Shown here piece by piece: positions 35,901 to 45,169 of a stretch of 64,000 nt of DNA. Both the position numbers and the translations under genes were made by a program. Numbering within the stretch: the first letter of the stretch is position 1; the number at the start of each line of letters is the position of its first letter. The notes under the pieces were generated by a model that saw nothing but the letters and a program-made list of their open reading frames with translations, was not told the DNA's origin and ran no database searches. The DNA comes from Spongilla lacustris. Lineage: Eukaryota; Porifera; Demospongiae; Spongillida; Spongillidae. The stretch is taken from the NCBI GenBank assembly GCA_949361645.1, contig OX442419.1, positions 8,607,377 through 8,671,376 on the forward strand. The letters run 5' to 3'.

Positions 35901-36641
35901 TCCACCAGTACGTTTGTCCGATCTGTAACAACATAAGAAACACAGAAGTACATGAGCTAATTAATTGATGTATACTGTACATGTACACGCAAACACAAAG
36001 ACCGTCAATACACTGCATGAGTATACCTTAACAATGTACACGTAAAATTTGGGGCGATGTTTGTACAAGACAAATTTTTGGCTACAGCAGCTTGCAGATA
36101 TAAAAGAAGAGCTAGATATCCAGATACATGTATAACTCCCTACATTACTACGCGACATTCACTAACTCAGTAACGTACCTTCGCTCGTGTTTTGTCCCTG
36201 CCGTAGTGGCAGCCATCAACACCATCATGGCAGGCACGAATAATCTTTGTTCTTTCCTTTTCATTAGCAATCACCCTTTTGAGACATATCTGAGCCATCG
36301 TATCAGTTGTTCGGTAGTACAGCACTCGTTCTTTTAGAACAAACAAAGCAGCTTGCTGGCGTATTCCACGTTTCTCATTTTCTGTAACTCCAAGTGGATA
36401 CACACGTGAATACCCAAGGTTACTCTCTTCACAAGATGCGAGATAATCCACCAACACGCTGTACCGCTTCTCGTCAATATGCGTACTACACATTTTACGC
36501 CAAAAAAAAAAAAACACCACGTGTTATGGCGGATAAAGTATCCTAGGGTAGGTTAAAATATACTATCCGACCGGATAATAAATACTAGGACATATTATCC
36601 CCCCGGATAAAATATTCGGGGGGATAGAATATGCTGTGACA
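32944..36641 (-). mobile_element. Ginger1 transposon B (OTU type), apparently complete
   Basis: 3698 bp starting TGTCACGGTACAG and ending ...GCTGTGACA, flanked by CCGG at 32940-32943 and 36642-36645. Long subterminal inverted regions are built from GGATAA / TTATCC with CCCTAG(TAC) spacers (32960-33170 and 36530-36632). The single minus-strand gene inside has the complete Ginger1 domain order without a stop codon. The left CCGG is shared with Ginger1-A. Confidence 0.85.
33260..36493 (-). CDS. Ginger1 transposase: Gypsy-like integrase with OTU protease
   Basis: Eight exons: 36493-36179, 35922-35754, 35687-35486, 35429-35003, 34953-34750 (donor GTGGTG uncertain), 34688-34670, 34598-34315, 34240-33260. 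Introns are GT-AG with matching phases; about 866 aa, no stop. Order: YPYY motif (YSRVYPLGV ... RVLYYR); HHCC zinc finger (ACHDGVDGCHYGRDKT / CRRCDAC) across intron 1; DDE core (GIDLIGPLP; IIISDQGREF; HPQTNGLDERTN); GPY motif (KKWLGPYEVVE); acidic linker (EENDDISDGE...DEELKEED); OTU domain with GDGNCFFRSLS and a terminal NSHFEIV, so Asp, Cys and His are present. This is the published Ginger1 architecture. A Met at 36520 in the same frame is an alternative start. Cut-and-paste integrase activity at CCGG is inferred from the family. Confidence 0.8.
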
Positions 36642-36664
36642 CCGGTTCCGTGAGAATCGAATGT

Positions 36665-37521
36665 TTTTTGGGGCTATTTTGACGAACTCAAGTTTTAGAA
36701 AATTAGTCGGACGACCTTTTTTAGCCACAAAAGCATAAGAACATAGTAGTACAACTCTCTGCATGAGGTTTTACGCATTTCTAGCCTTCTATGTACTTCT
36801 CGTTGTAACCTGCATTTGTTTTTAGTCAAACGCGTACGGTTGGACGCTTCACAAATAAAAGTACACTTTTTTCTGAAGCCTTTTATAACGTCGAAAACAG
36901 TCCAAATATACTTACCTTTGTAAGATGCGTCGGTTTTGTACACATTTAGACCGTCTAACTGTATGCGAGCGTTGAAACAAGCACTTTTTGTTATCTTTGT
37001 GGCCGCGTTCCCAGACCGATGTATTACTCCGCGAGTGTGCTGCGTAGTGTAACTTTGGCTGGTATATAAGTCTACGCGTGCGCTATTTTCCATTTGCATA
37101 CAGTCATATATAATAGCGTTCATACTACACATCAGAACATATATATGTCATCACTGCTGCTAAACAGAAGCTGCTTGCATGCGCTCTGTCTGTTACTCGC
37201 TCTGGCTTTTTTCCCGTCTTTTTGATGTAGTGGTGGCTGCAGAGATATACCTCCAGTTCCACTTGGAGATAGATATCCTTATCCATATCCAAATGCTCAA
37301 AGTTTATCCTTGCCTTCTTTTGCCTTCCAGAGCTCCCTTCATCCCTTTGATGCTTTAGCCTCATGCAGATTTCCTGCCAGTGCTTTGGTACACACTGGCA
37401 GTGGAACTGTAATAGCTTTCTGCAACTGCAGCTCAGCCAGGCAAACATATGGCTTGCTGTCAAATGACTCTGAATATTACTGGCAAAACAGCAAGCCATG
37501 GCCATGTGCTTGGCCATGTGT
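36665..37521 (-). other. Two unrecognised minus-strand ORFs in the TTAA element
   Basis: The ORFs at 36695-37132 (145 codons; ARIQLDGLNVYKTDASYKG) and 37125-37517 (130 codons; HWQEICMRLKHQRDEG) overlap slightly in different frames. A possible donor follows ASYKG (GGTAAGTAT). Composition is compatible with coding sequence, but I recognise no domain. They could be the eroded transposase of the TTAA element. Confidence 0.25.
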
Positions 37522-37875
37522 AGTCATATGACAGCAAGCCACAGTCATGTGCAGTCATATGACAGCAAGCTACAGCCATGTGTAGTCACATGACAGCAAG
37601 CCACAGGCATGTGCAGTCATATGACAGCAAGCCACAGCCATATGCAGTCATATGACAGCAAGCTACAGCCATGTGTAGTCACATGACAGCAAGCCACAGG
37701 CATGTGCAGTCATATGACAGCAAGCACAACCATATGACAGCAAGCATAACCATGTGACAGCAAGCTACAGCCATGTGTAGTCACATGACAGCAAGCTACA
37801 GTCATCTGCAGTCATATGACAGCATGCAAGCCACAGGCATGTGTAGTCATATGACAGCAAGCCACAGCCATGTCT
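37522..37875. repeat. 31-bp tandem repeat array
   Basis: About eleven copies of AGTCATATGACAGCAAGCCA followed by CAGCCATGTGC, with CTACAG/CACAGG variants and a few shortened units near 37715-37760. Confidence 0.85.
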
Positions 37876-39284
37876 GACCTTCAAAATGTGTGCCTGAGTT
37901 TCCATCACTGGTGTCTATCTGGGTTATGCCTGAGCTACACATTCAGCCGATCTGGTGATGGTTCAGAATTAGATAAAGCTATTGTCTTGCTTGGTTGATC
38001 ACGCTTACGTGGATGCCGCATTCAGCACTTTATGCAGTCTGTTCCTGCATGGCATGCGCAATTGTTGCACGCTGGCTTCTGAGAAAAATGTTTATTTTGC
38101 AATAACTTAAATGCGCATGCGTAAAATAATAGGTGTAGGAACGAGTTTATGTACCTAACAGAGCAGTTTGTACGTAAACTATGCTAGCTATGAACATGCT
38201 ATTCACTAGGCCTCTATTTGGTATCTAGGAGAATCCAAAAATGCCATCAGATTTTGTTGAAAAGCGATAGAAAAAAAGTGTACCGATCAGCTCTCGAACG
38301 GGGAGGGGGGGGAGGGGGGGGCTGAGGGGCTATAGCCCCTCCCCCCCCCCCCTTTCCCTTAGAACACGCCCCTTTTTAATTTTGTACCACGCCCCTTCAG
38401 GTTCCCGATCCGAAGTGCCTCGATCTTCGCACTTGTGAAAACGAGTCAACGCGTGACGTACGAAAAGAAGTCCCAATTAATGACGATGAGATATTCATAG
38501 CTGAACCAAAACCCGAGCCACAAAGTGGTGGATCCAATCACTAGCGCGAATCACGAATAATGACGAATTGGTGTCAACATCAATGAGAATGTAAAGTACC
38601 TTGAAGACACAGACCTGCTAAAATTTAGGTGTGATGCTGGAGACACTGTTTTAGCTGATCATGAGCGTTCATAGGCGGCCGGAGGGGCGCCCAGGGGGCC
38701 TTCGCCCCCCCCCCCCCCCCCCCCCCCCCCCCCCATCCCCAGGCTATGGTGCCCCCTTCCCCCCACCTCCATTCCCTAATCCACAACTTGCGGAGCATAA
38801 TTTAGCTTCTAGCGCTCGCTCGCATGCATTATTAGCAACAATCCAGAGTCAAACGGTTACGCGCACACCAGAAGTATCGCAAGCCACGCCCCTTTTGGCG
38901 CCCCTCGCGTGTTTGCCCCTCCCCTCGATAGATAATGGCCTGCCTCTGGCCGTTTAAGCAAATGGACTAAAATTGCTACTTACCGTTCAAAGGTGTGAAA
39001 AAAAGTATCGAAACCACGAATTCAATGCTCAAAATTTTTCCGGGGGCAGAGCCCCTGGACCCCCTTTATAGCCCCCCCCCCCCCCCCCCCCCCCCCTCTT
39101 TCAATATTCCTGGATCCGCCCTTGTACAAGTATGTTGTTAAAGCTAAAATTTATACCAAATGACTCATCGAGAGTTGGCCTATCAGAAAATATGCTTTAT
39201 AAAGCATACAGACCTTTTTCCAAAATGTCGGTTCGACAAAAAATACATTCGATTCTCACGGAAGCGGTGTTAATTACGATTGTG
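37876..39284. other. Repeat-rich DNA, no gene
   Basis: Poly-G/poly-C element remnants lie at 38300-38360 and 39035-39110 (GGGGGCAGAGCCCCTGGACC). The hAT-like MITE at 38670-38948 and the right end of the TTAA element are annotated separately. Confidence 0.45.
38670..38948. mobile_element. hAT-like MITE, copy B (279 bp)
   Basis: It begins CATAGGCGGCC and its right end, reversed, reads CAGAGGCAGGCC. It is the inverse of 27164-27462, with a longer C tract (38705-38734) and several substitutions. The proline-rich ORF across the C tract is an artefact. Confidence 0.7.
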
Positions 39285-39386
39285 TTATGCTTGTCCGTAC
39301 AAGTATGGAAGACAGTCTTTTGGCATGACAGATGCGCGCATGTTGTTTTGGAAGCTCTGTGGCCGGTACAGGTACCTTTCAAAATC
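39285..39386 (-). pseudogene. Tyrosinase copy 3, C-terminal segment
   Basis: The minus strand reads DFERYLYRPQSFQNNMRASV, then MPKDCLPYLYGQA and stop, collinear with the last 34 residues of the intact copies. The frame runs into the RAG1-like transposon at 39387 exactly after the target sequence GATT (gene sense), which supplies Asp and the first T of Phe. The gene continues on the far side of that transposon at 43797. Confidence 0.9.
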
Positions 39387-39398
39387 CACGGCTGTTTC
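39387..39398. repeat. Left terminal inverted repeat of the RAG1-like element
   Basis: CACGGCTGTTTC. It pairs with 43785-43796, differing at position 11 only. Heptamer-like start CACGGCT; compare RSS CACAGTG. Confidence 0.8.
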
Positions 39399-39823
39399 AT
39401 TGCATTGAAATTTGGACAACAGGTCCGCGCCCACTATGAATTTTAAGTACCTAGCAACATGGCTCATTACTTCCATAGCAACGACAGTAAGTGGAAAGAG
39501 GTTTATGTACGAGAAGATGTCGTGGGTTTTTTTACCCAAAGGGCAACCTACACGTGCAGTAAGGACTTTGCTACTCGACAACACTAGTTTCTAGCAATGA
39601 TACCTTGGCGAACACGTGCCACACTGCCAAAAAGACACTGGGTCTAAACGGGTATGGTCAACAGTGCTTATGTTTTCTAAGAATTGCTCTTATATTTTTG
39701 GACAAGAAACGCCTCGAACGTAGTAAAGGGTTTGATCTTGTGTTTTCAGTCGTCTATACGTGACTACGCTACTTCGTTTGTCCAATTTCGTCGATTGAAT
39801 ACGGCGCCATTTTGAAGTGTCTA

Positions 39824-42800
39824 TTATAAAATGATTATGTACGTACGCGAGGTGGATACGATAACGATGACGTTGAATAGTGCTAGAGAGTTATGTACTC
39901 TTCTTTTTTCAGGTGTTGGTACTGCAGCTGACATGTGTGGCGAAATGCTAAGGTAATGGTCTTGCATAATGCTTTTAAGCCTAGCAATAGGATTTCTGAT
40001 TCCAGAGTAGGTACGCTTTAACGAATTGAATTTTGCGTGTATAGATTCAGCGCCTTATTCCCCCATTAGGCCACAGCCAGCTAGGTGTGTTGATACCCAT
40101 TCCAACATGTGGTCCTTGAGGATATGCATCTTGAGTGTCCTGCCTATTCCAGTGAAATATTTGTCAAAGAGACAAAAGAAGCTCTTGATGGCCTCACCTA
40201 TTAGGAGTGAAAGGAATAGCTCAAAAGCATTGCATTACATAAACAGGTATGCACATACCAAGGTTTTGCATAGTACTTGTGTTGTGTACTTTACTGTCAT
40301 ACAGAGAATGGCATTCAGAGAATTTCAACAGGATGGTGCTGAATTTCATATAAATGCCATTCGCTTCTGCTTTTAACTCAGGTATGTGCTCAGTAGCCAT
40401 TAATACACAACTGCAAAGAGCTTCCACATTGGCAGGCTATATGTGCAATGCAATCTAGTCAATAGACATTTGCATATAGTGTAAAAAATACCTTGAGAAT
40501 CGTGTGTACATGATTCCCCACAAAAATTCCACCATAATAATGCTGACGGCACACACCAAGTGAATTTAAACAGGATTGAAGGCTCTTGATACAAGGTCCA
40601 TCATCTAGATTAAAGGACTTATCAATGGTTTCTTGTAAACCTTTGATTCTGGCTTCCTAAGGGGTAGGAACTCAGAATTGAATGGTAAATCAATAGTGCC
40701 TAAAATAGTGTATATACCTGTCTTTTAACCTCCTCATGACATTTCGCAGAAAGTTCCAGGAGTCCTGCAGTGACCGGCGTGCTGCTGCCAGCAACTAGTG
40801 CACTGTATGTTGCTAGCTGTTGCAACGTGGCCTCCTCTTGGTGCAGCTGTTAGCATTATTTATCTCTCTCAGTGCCCCAGAGTACACATCATATTGAGAT
40901 TTGCTGATTGGAGAGGATTGCCAGAACATCGCAAGCATCAGATCAAGTGTATGGCAGGATTCTTCAAAAAGTGAAAAGAGTTTCTGAAAGATCCCTTGTG
41001 TTATATGCAGACCAGGTAAGCAAACCTACATGTATATATATATATGTAAATTCATAATCGGATTTTATATTATAATTATACATTTACCTGAGACAAAGGA
41101 ATGTTAAAAAAGGGATCTTGTATGCAGTTATTGTACTCCTTTGCACGCTTAATATCCCCTCCATCATCCATAAAGTTTTGGTGGTCAAGCAGAATTGTGT
41201 CTAGAGTGCGAGGAGTGCATGGACCTTTTCGTGTAGAGGGGTTTCGTAGCTCATCAAGAGTAATATGACATAATAAACATGGCTGTTTCCCTGCATTTAA
41301 GAAATGTCAAGCTGCTCAGTGATTGTGAATGGTTAAGCACTGAATGTATACATGATGCACCTGATAGTCCATATATTTGACTGAAAAACTCAAGGTCACC
41401 GCTGAGAAACACTTTCAGGGAGTACATCCTTTGTTTACAGTATCATATAGACATAAACTATATCATGCTTGTTCAAAACTTCTGGGCCAATTGCAACTTA
41501 CTTCCATTTCATGACGCACATTTGAGTCACCTCTGTTCTAAACCGGTCAAGTGCCACATGTAAGTTTGTCACTGTGTCATCTGCCTCGAAGCAGGAAAAC
41601 ACACACGTATTATGAACAGAGTTGAGTGATTGAGTGTTCACAATTTGAAAGTTCATCTTGAACATGCCACCCCCTTTGTCCCCACCAAGCTTAATCCACA
41701 CTTCATCTTTTGGTATGATTCCATCATGCCACACAAGTGTATCCTCCCTGAAAGGAAGTCACGCAATTGCACAACTCACATTTTATTTGTCACGTGTACT
41801 GACCTTTCATTCTGTTCCAGGAGCTGCCTGATCTTCTGGATTAGGCTGGGTGTGTAGCCATATGCTGCACCACGTAGTTCTTCGCCCCCATCAGGCAGTT
41901 TGAAAGAGAAGGGGGCCAACTCCATCATGAGGTTGTCACCTATAAACTCATGCGCAAGAGCACGCTGCTTTCCTTCCCTGCCAATGTACACTCCAGCCTG
42001 TTTTAACCATCTGTATAAATGCATAAATTTTTTCATACACATACATGAAGGATCCTATGTACCCCAATGTACCTACGGAGGATTCTCAGTCTGTACCATG
42101 GGATGGCTAGCATGGATTTTATTGCAAGCCCTTGCATTGGTAGCATTTCAATTTGGACCCCAGCACTGTGAAGTAATTCCTGTTTCTTTTCCACACTCAG
42201 TACCCTGATCTCATCCCCAAGTATGAGTTCAGAACCCTTGGAATTGACCCCTGTGATGCTTCGTATGTTTTGGACCTCATGAATACGTCTTTTGCGGGTA
42301 CATTGGCTGAGCTGATCAGGGGGTGATTTAGGAGATGTAATGCGAGCCAGTTTCAGAGGCTGTGAGTAGGGGTAAGTATACAAATTATTCATACCATTTA
42401 TCAATTTTATTTACTTACAGTTCCACCAGTATTTATCTGAATGATGTTCTCCTTGGAAGCATCAAGCATCTTGTGCACTACCTTGCTGACAAGCTGCATC
42501 TCTTGTCTGGTTACAGATTCAGTACAATGATGTGAGTCATACTCGATGGCTTTGATGCTTCTATCACATGACCTACAGCACACCATAACATCATACAGGA
42601 GCAGCTGAATGATTCGTGCAGCTGGTTTGAGATTTTTGCTGGTCAGTGGTGTTGTGGAGTGACAGCAAGGGCAGTACGTAGCATTCAAATGGATCCACTC
42701 AATTAGGCATGGGGCACATACAAGCCTGTCACATGGGAGTTGAATTGGTTGTCTTAGCACATCAAGACAAATAGGACATATCAACTCATCCATAGCAGAT

Positions 42801-43383
42801 AGCACCTGTGTTGTAGCCAATAGTGGTTGGTTTGGATTTTTAATGACTTTTTGTGGTGCTATTGCCTTTATGTGCTGTACAGTGTCAGCTGGAGTACTGC
42901 CACATGCTTCTGGTTTCCACCACCGAGTCATGTAAAATGGCATATTCCTGTTACAACCCTATGGTGAAAGAAGAATGAATTGTGAAAGTTTATTTTATTT
43001 TATTTTATTTTATTGCACACTACCTTGCAGGTGCTGACAGTATGGTTACTCCAGTCATATGGCTCCAGCGGACATGTGTATGGTGTTTGGCTTTGTGATG
43101 CAACTGTTGCACGTTTCATCATCACGTAGCACTTGTTGCAGAACTTAGGGGGGTGGATCTCAGGACTGTCTTTTTGTGTGTCTATGTGAAAGGCCGACAG
43201 TAGCTCTTCATGAAACTCCGCACACATGAACATGTAAGAGGGCCGTTTTTTTGCCATTGTTGCTTGTTTACGGCGTTTAGATGGTTTGCAACCCCATAAC
43301 CGGCACAAATTATCCAATTGACCCTTGTGCTGTTCCATTGCGGCTCTCGTGACGTGAAAATTATTCATGGTTTTGTAAGACAT
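39824..43383 (-). pseudogene. RAG1-like transposase, 12 exons, one nonsense codon
   Basis: Exons: 43383-43024, 42958-42419, 42359-42073, 42010-41804, 41747-41502, 41428-41361, 41290-41088, 41025-40888, 40846-40718, 40656-40492, 40436-40259, 40197-39824. All introns are GT-AG, 41-78 bp, with phases that agree; about 964 codons. Order as in RAG1: Cys-rich N-terminus (LCRLWGC; FHIDTQKDSPEIHPPKFCNK); a C-x2-C restored across intron 1 (STCK/GCN); RING (CPICLDVLRQPIQLPCDRLV, CAPC, CPCC); zinc finger (CCRSC ... HHC); INTGG then core. Candidate acidic triad: GGDKGGG, LSGDLEFF (before PCLLC), and GAESIH in exon 12. TAA at 40055-40057 stands where kin have Gln, two codons before that Glu, so the product would lose it. 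The frame is open again for 76 codons (HAKFNSLKRTYSG ... DHYLSISPHM). Confidence 0.8.
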
Positions 43384-43784
43384 TTTACAACTAGTTTGCA
43401 GGTGCGTAGTACGAAGCTGAATTCATTAAATGACTTACCGATTCTTTCTCTTTCTTCAGTGCGTTTTACAGCCGATTTAATAAGAGCACTTTTTTACCGT
43501 ATGAAAGTGAACACGTGGTAGTTTTAGTTTTGTTTAGAAGCGCCCGTATGCGTGGCCATAAGTGCATTGCTTAAGTTATAGTATTTGATTGCGCAAATAG
43601 TGCTATAGTATTTCAGATGTTTTCTAAACATAAACCTGTTATTGATTTTTGCTTTGGTAGAAAGGGCCAAGTACAAGTGACCTCCGAAGTTAAGTGTCAG
43701 TTAATGAGCTTTATGGCGACCATTTTTATACATACACCGTAATTCAAACCTTACGATCTAATTTCAAAACCTAATGTCACGTAC
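43384..43784. other. 5' region of the RAG1-like element
   Basis: AT-rich sequence between the start codon and the right terminus. It should contain the promoter and 5' leader. No further exon is recognised. Confidence 0.4.
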
Positions 43785-43796
43785 GGAACAGCCGTG
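43785..43796. repeat. Right terminal inverted repeat of the RAG1-like element
   Basis: The plus strand reads GGAACAGCCGTG, the reverse complement of CACGGCTGTTCC. It is followed directly by target copy AATC (43797-43800). Confidence 0.8.
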
Positions 43797-43957
43797 AATC
43801 CACGAACCCGTACGATGTCTGCGAAGATTTGGCCATCTCGTTGGTGTAGCCGTTATCGCTCAGTACTGAGTTCAGCCGCTCGTGAAGGTGGTTGAATGCA
43901 AATCTTCACACACCCCGGCTGGTTCTGAAGGTCGTGCATAATAGATGGCGTTGCTCC
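43797..43957 (-). pseudogene. Tyrosinase copy 3, middle segment with internal deletion
   Basis: The minus strand reads ATPSIMHDLQNQPGCVKICI, QPPS, then jumps to ERLNSVLSDNGYTNEMAKSS, QTSYGFVD. Compared with the intact copies, about 70 residues between QPPS and ERLN are deleted. Its lower end meets the RAG1-like transposon; its upper end meets the second CAC element at target CTCC (43954-43957). Confidence 0.85.
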
Positions 43958-44235
43958 CACTACTGTTCTACGTGTGTCAAAAAGGGTATAATTAGAACAT
44001 TGCCCTTATGTACCGGAATAATGGCGTCAATAAGCTCATTATCTCAATACACAGTTCGGAGTCATTTTTTAACAACCAGGACACAAATTAGTTATAAAAC
44101 AGGGCCTATTCATGTGTACATATCACTTCTACACAGAACCATACCTAAGACAATAACTGGTATAATTGTTTACGCTGATAGGGAAGTAATTTTTAATACG
44201 CTCACGCGCAATCAATGCGGATACTCCCCTTCTTT

Positions 44236-44580
44236 GTTATCGTTGTTCTCGTGAACTGAAGGTTTTGGTGGATTCTGAAAAACGTTACATTCAGTTGGAG
44301 CCTTGTACTGTACGTTCAGGTAGGTTTCAGACTGGCTCTAATAAAATCTTCGTAGTTTAACGATCCCGAAAAGTATGAATATTCCATGACTTTAATATGA
44401 TCTCTGATACGGAAGCCTATGGAGTTTTATCAGGGTTAGCTCGAAAAAATATTCCCGGCTCTGTCCATGGATGGCCATTATCACACCATTGTTTCAAATT
44501 CGCAGCTGAACTGAATTTGAGCCTTGGACTATTAAATAGACGTTTTAAAGGACGACGTGCAGATCCACCCACAAATTAAT
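44236..44580 (+). other. Two short unassigned ORF pieces in the second CAC element
   Basis: A stretch ending near 44320 reads LCYRCSRELKVLVDSEKRYI then QLEPCTVRSG, followed by GTAGGT (possible donor). The ORF at 44397-44579 starts MISDTEAYGVLSGLARKN. They may be N-terminal exons of the decayed transposase, but I cannot align either to the intact RAG1-like copy. Confidence 0.25.
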
Positions 44581-44889
44581 GTTTTGCAAGAATTGCTATG
44601 ATGCGATGCAACGTACACTGCACTGCGTACATGAATCAACAGTACCAGTAACCATCGTACTAAATTCCTGGGAAGCCCACTTACCCAGAGGTGAGTGCAA
44701 GGTAAGGATGCCGATATCTGCTCATACCAAAAAAATAAACCAGTAATAAGCATCTGTATTCATATCTAGGTGTCACCCATTAAGTGTAAACACAACAAAA
44801 ATTGCTTTCAGTGGAACATATAGAATGTGTTGCACCATGCATACGATGATGACATAATAAAGGAGGCACAACTAGCTACATCTCTGCAC

Positions 44890-45085
44890 TGGAGAAGCTG
44901 AAATGTTTCATCTGCCATGCTTCCACTGATAGGCCAGTTCAGCTACCTTGCCAGGTTGTTGTATGTACAGACTGCCTGGCACAAAGGTAGTACGTTGCCA
45001 CACTGTGCCTAGCTCCTGCAGGACATCCTTTTGCACTGTGGTTCCTGCAATGGTGATATCAGGGCAGCACAACATTGGAGTGTAG
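44890..45085 (+). pseudogene. Decayed RING plus zinc-finger remnant (RAG1-N-like)
   Basis: The plus strand reads LEKLKCFICHASTDRPVQLP, CQVVVCTDCLAQR, then a stop. After a frame change it reads LLQDILLHCGSCNGDIRAAQ, HW. The first part lines up with LICPICLDVLRQPIQLPCDR, LVCAPCL of the intact copy. The second lines up with LLLYDVMVCCRSCDRSIKAI, EYDSHHC. The last RING cysteines and most of the core are missing. The orientation is opposite to the intact copy. Confidence 0.65.
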
Positions 45086-45169
45086 TGCCAGCTAAGGAAG
45101 GTGTGCTTACTCCACTTCAGGGTATCGCTGGTTTATGACCACACTTCATCTTGTGGCCATTTTATAAAT

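Larger units (their letters stand above)
30344..39273. mobile_element. TTAA-flanked TIR element hosting two Ginger1 insertions
   Basis: The left end TTAACACCGG (30344-30353) continues, once the two Ginger1 elements are removed, as TTCCGTGAGAATCGAATGT at 36646-36664. The right end, reversed (39273 down to 39245), reads TTAACACCGC then TTCCGTGAGAATCGAATGT. The TIR is therefore about 25-30 bp, with TTAA at both borders and one mismatch, and the host element is about 2.6 kb without its inserts. Its right border lies 12 bp beyond the stop codon of the third tyrosinase. No recognisable transposase; two minus-strand ORFs at 36695-37517 match nothing I know. Confidence 0.65.
39387..43796 (-). mobile_element. 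RAG1-like transposon with CAC termini, 4410 bp
   Basis: Both ends begin CACGGCTGTT: 39387-39396 reads CACGGCTGTTTCATTG, and the reverse complement of 43796 downward reads CACGGCTGTTCCGTAC. It is flanked by AATC on the plus strand (39383-39386 and 43797-43800), a 4-bp target duplication. Removing the element plus one AATC restores the tyrosinase frame ...GFVD-FERYLY. It carries one long minus-strand gene, a RAG1-like transposase. CAC starts are shared by Transib, ProtoRAG, Chapaev and vertebrate RSS heptamers. A 4-bp duplication is the Chapaev/N-RAG-TP pattern as I remember it, whereas RAG and Transib give 5 bp. No RAG2-like ORF is present. Confidence 0.85.

Noticed and set aside
34901..36520. 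Integrase pieces as a second Gypsy retrotransposon
   Set aside because: There is no RT, gag or LTR. The gene has introns, an OTU domain, TIRs and CCGG flanks, which fit a Ginger1 DNA transposon.
37522..37875. 31-bp repeats as a CRISPR array
   Set aside because: Units are contiguous with no unique spacers, and the genome is eukaryotic. The same holds for the 24-bp array at 11.1-11.5 kb.
39132..39446. Plus-strand ORF over the tyrosinase C-terminal segment
   Set aside because: It is the antisense shadow of the minus-strand tyrosinase remnant. The same applies at 15949-16635, 29014-29202 and 51914-52102.
41498..42943. Reading the RING exon as an independent E3 ligase gene
   Set aside because: Splice phases link it to Cys-rich sequence before and transposase core after, and it lies between the terminal repeats of a transposon.
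39387..43796. RAG2-like partner gene in the RAG1-like element
   Set aside because: No kelch-like repeats or second gene could be found between the termini; all convincing exons belong to the RAG1-like protein.
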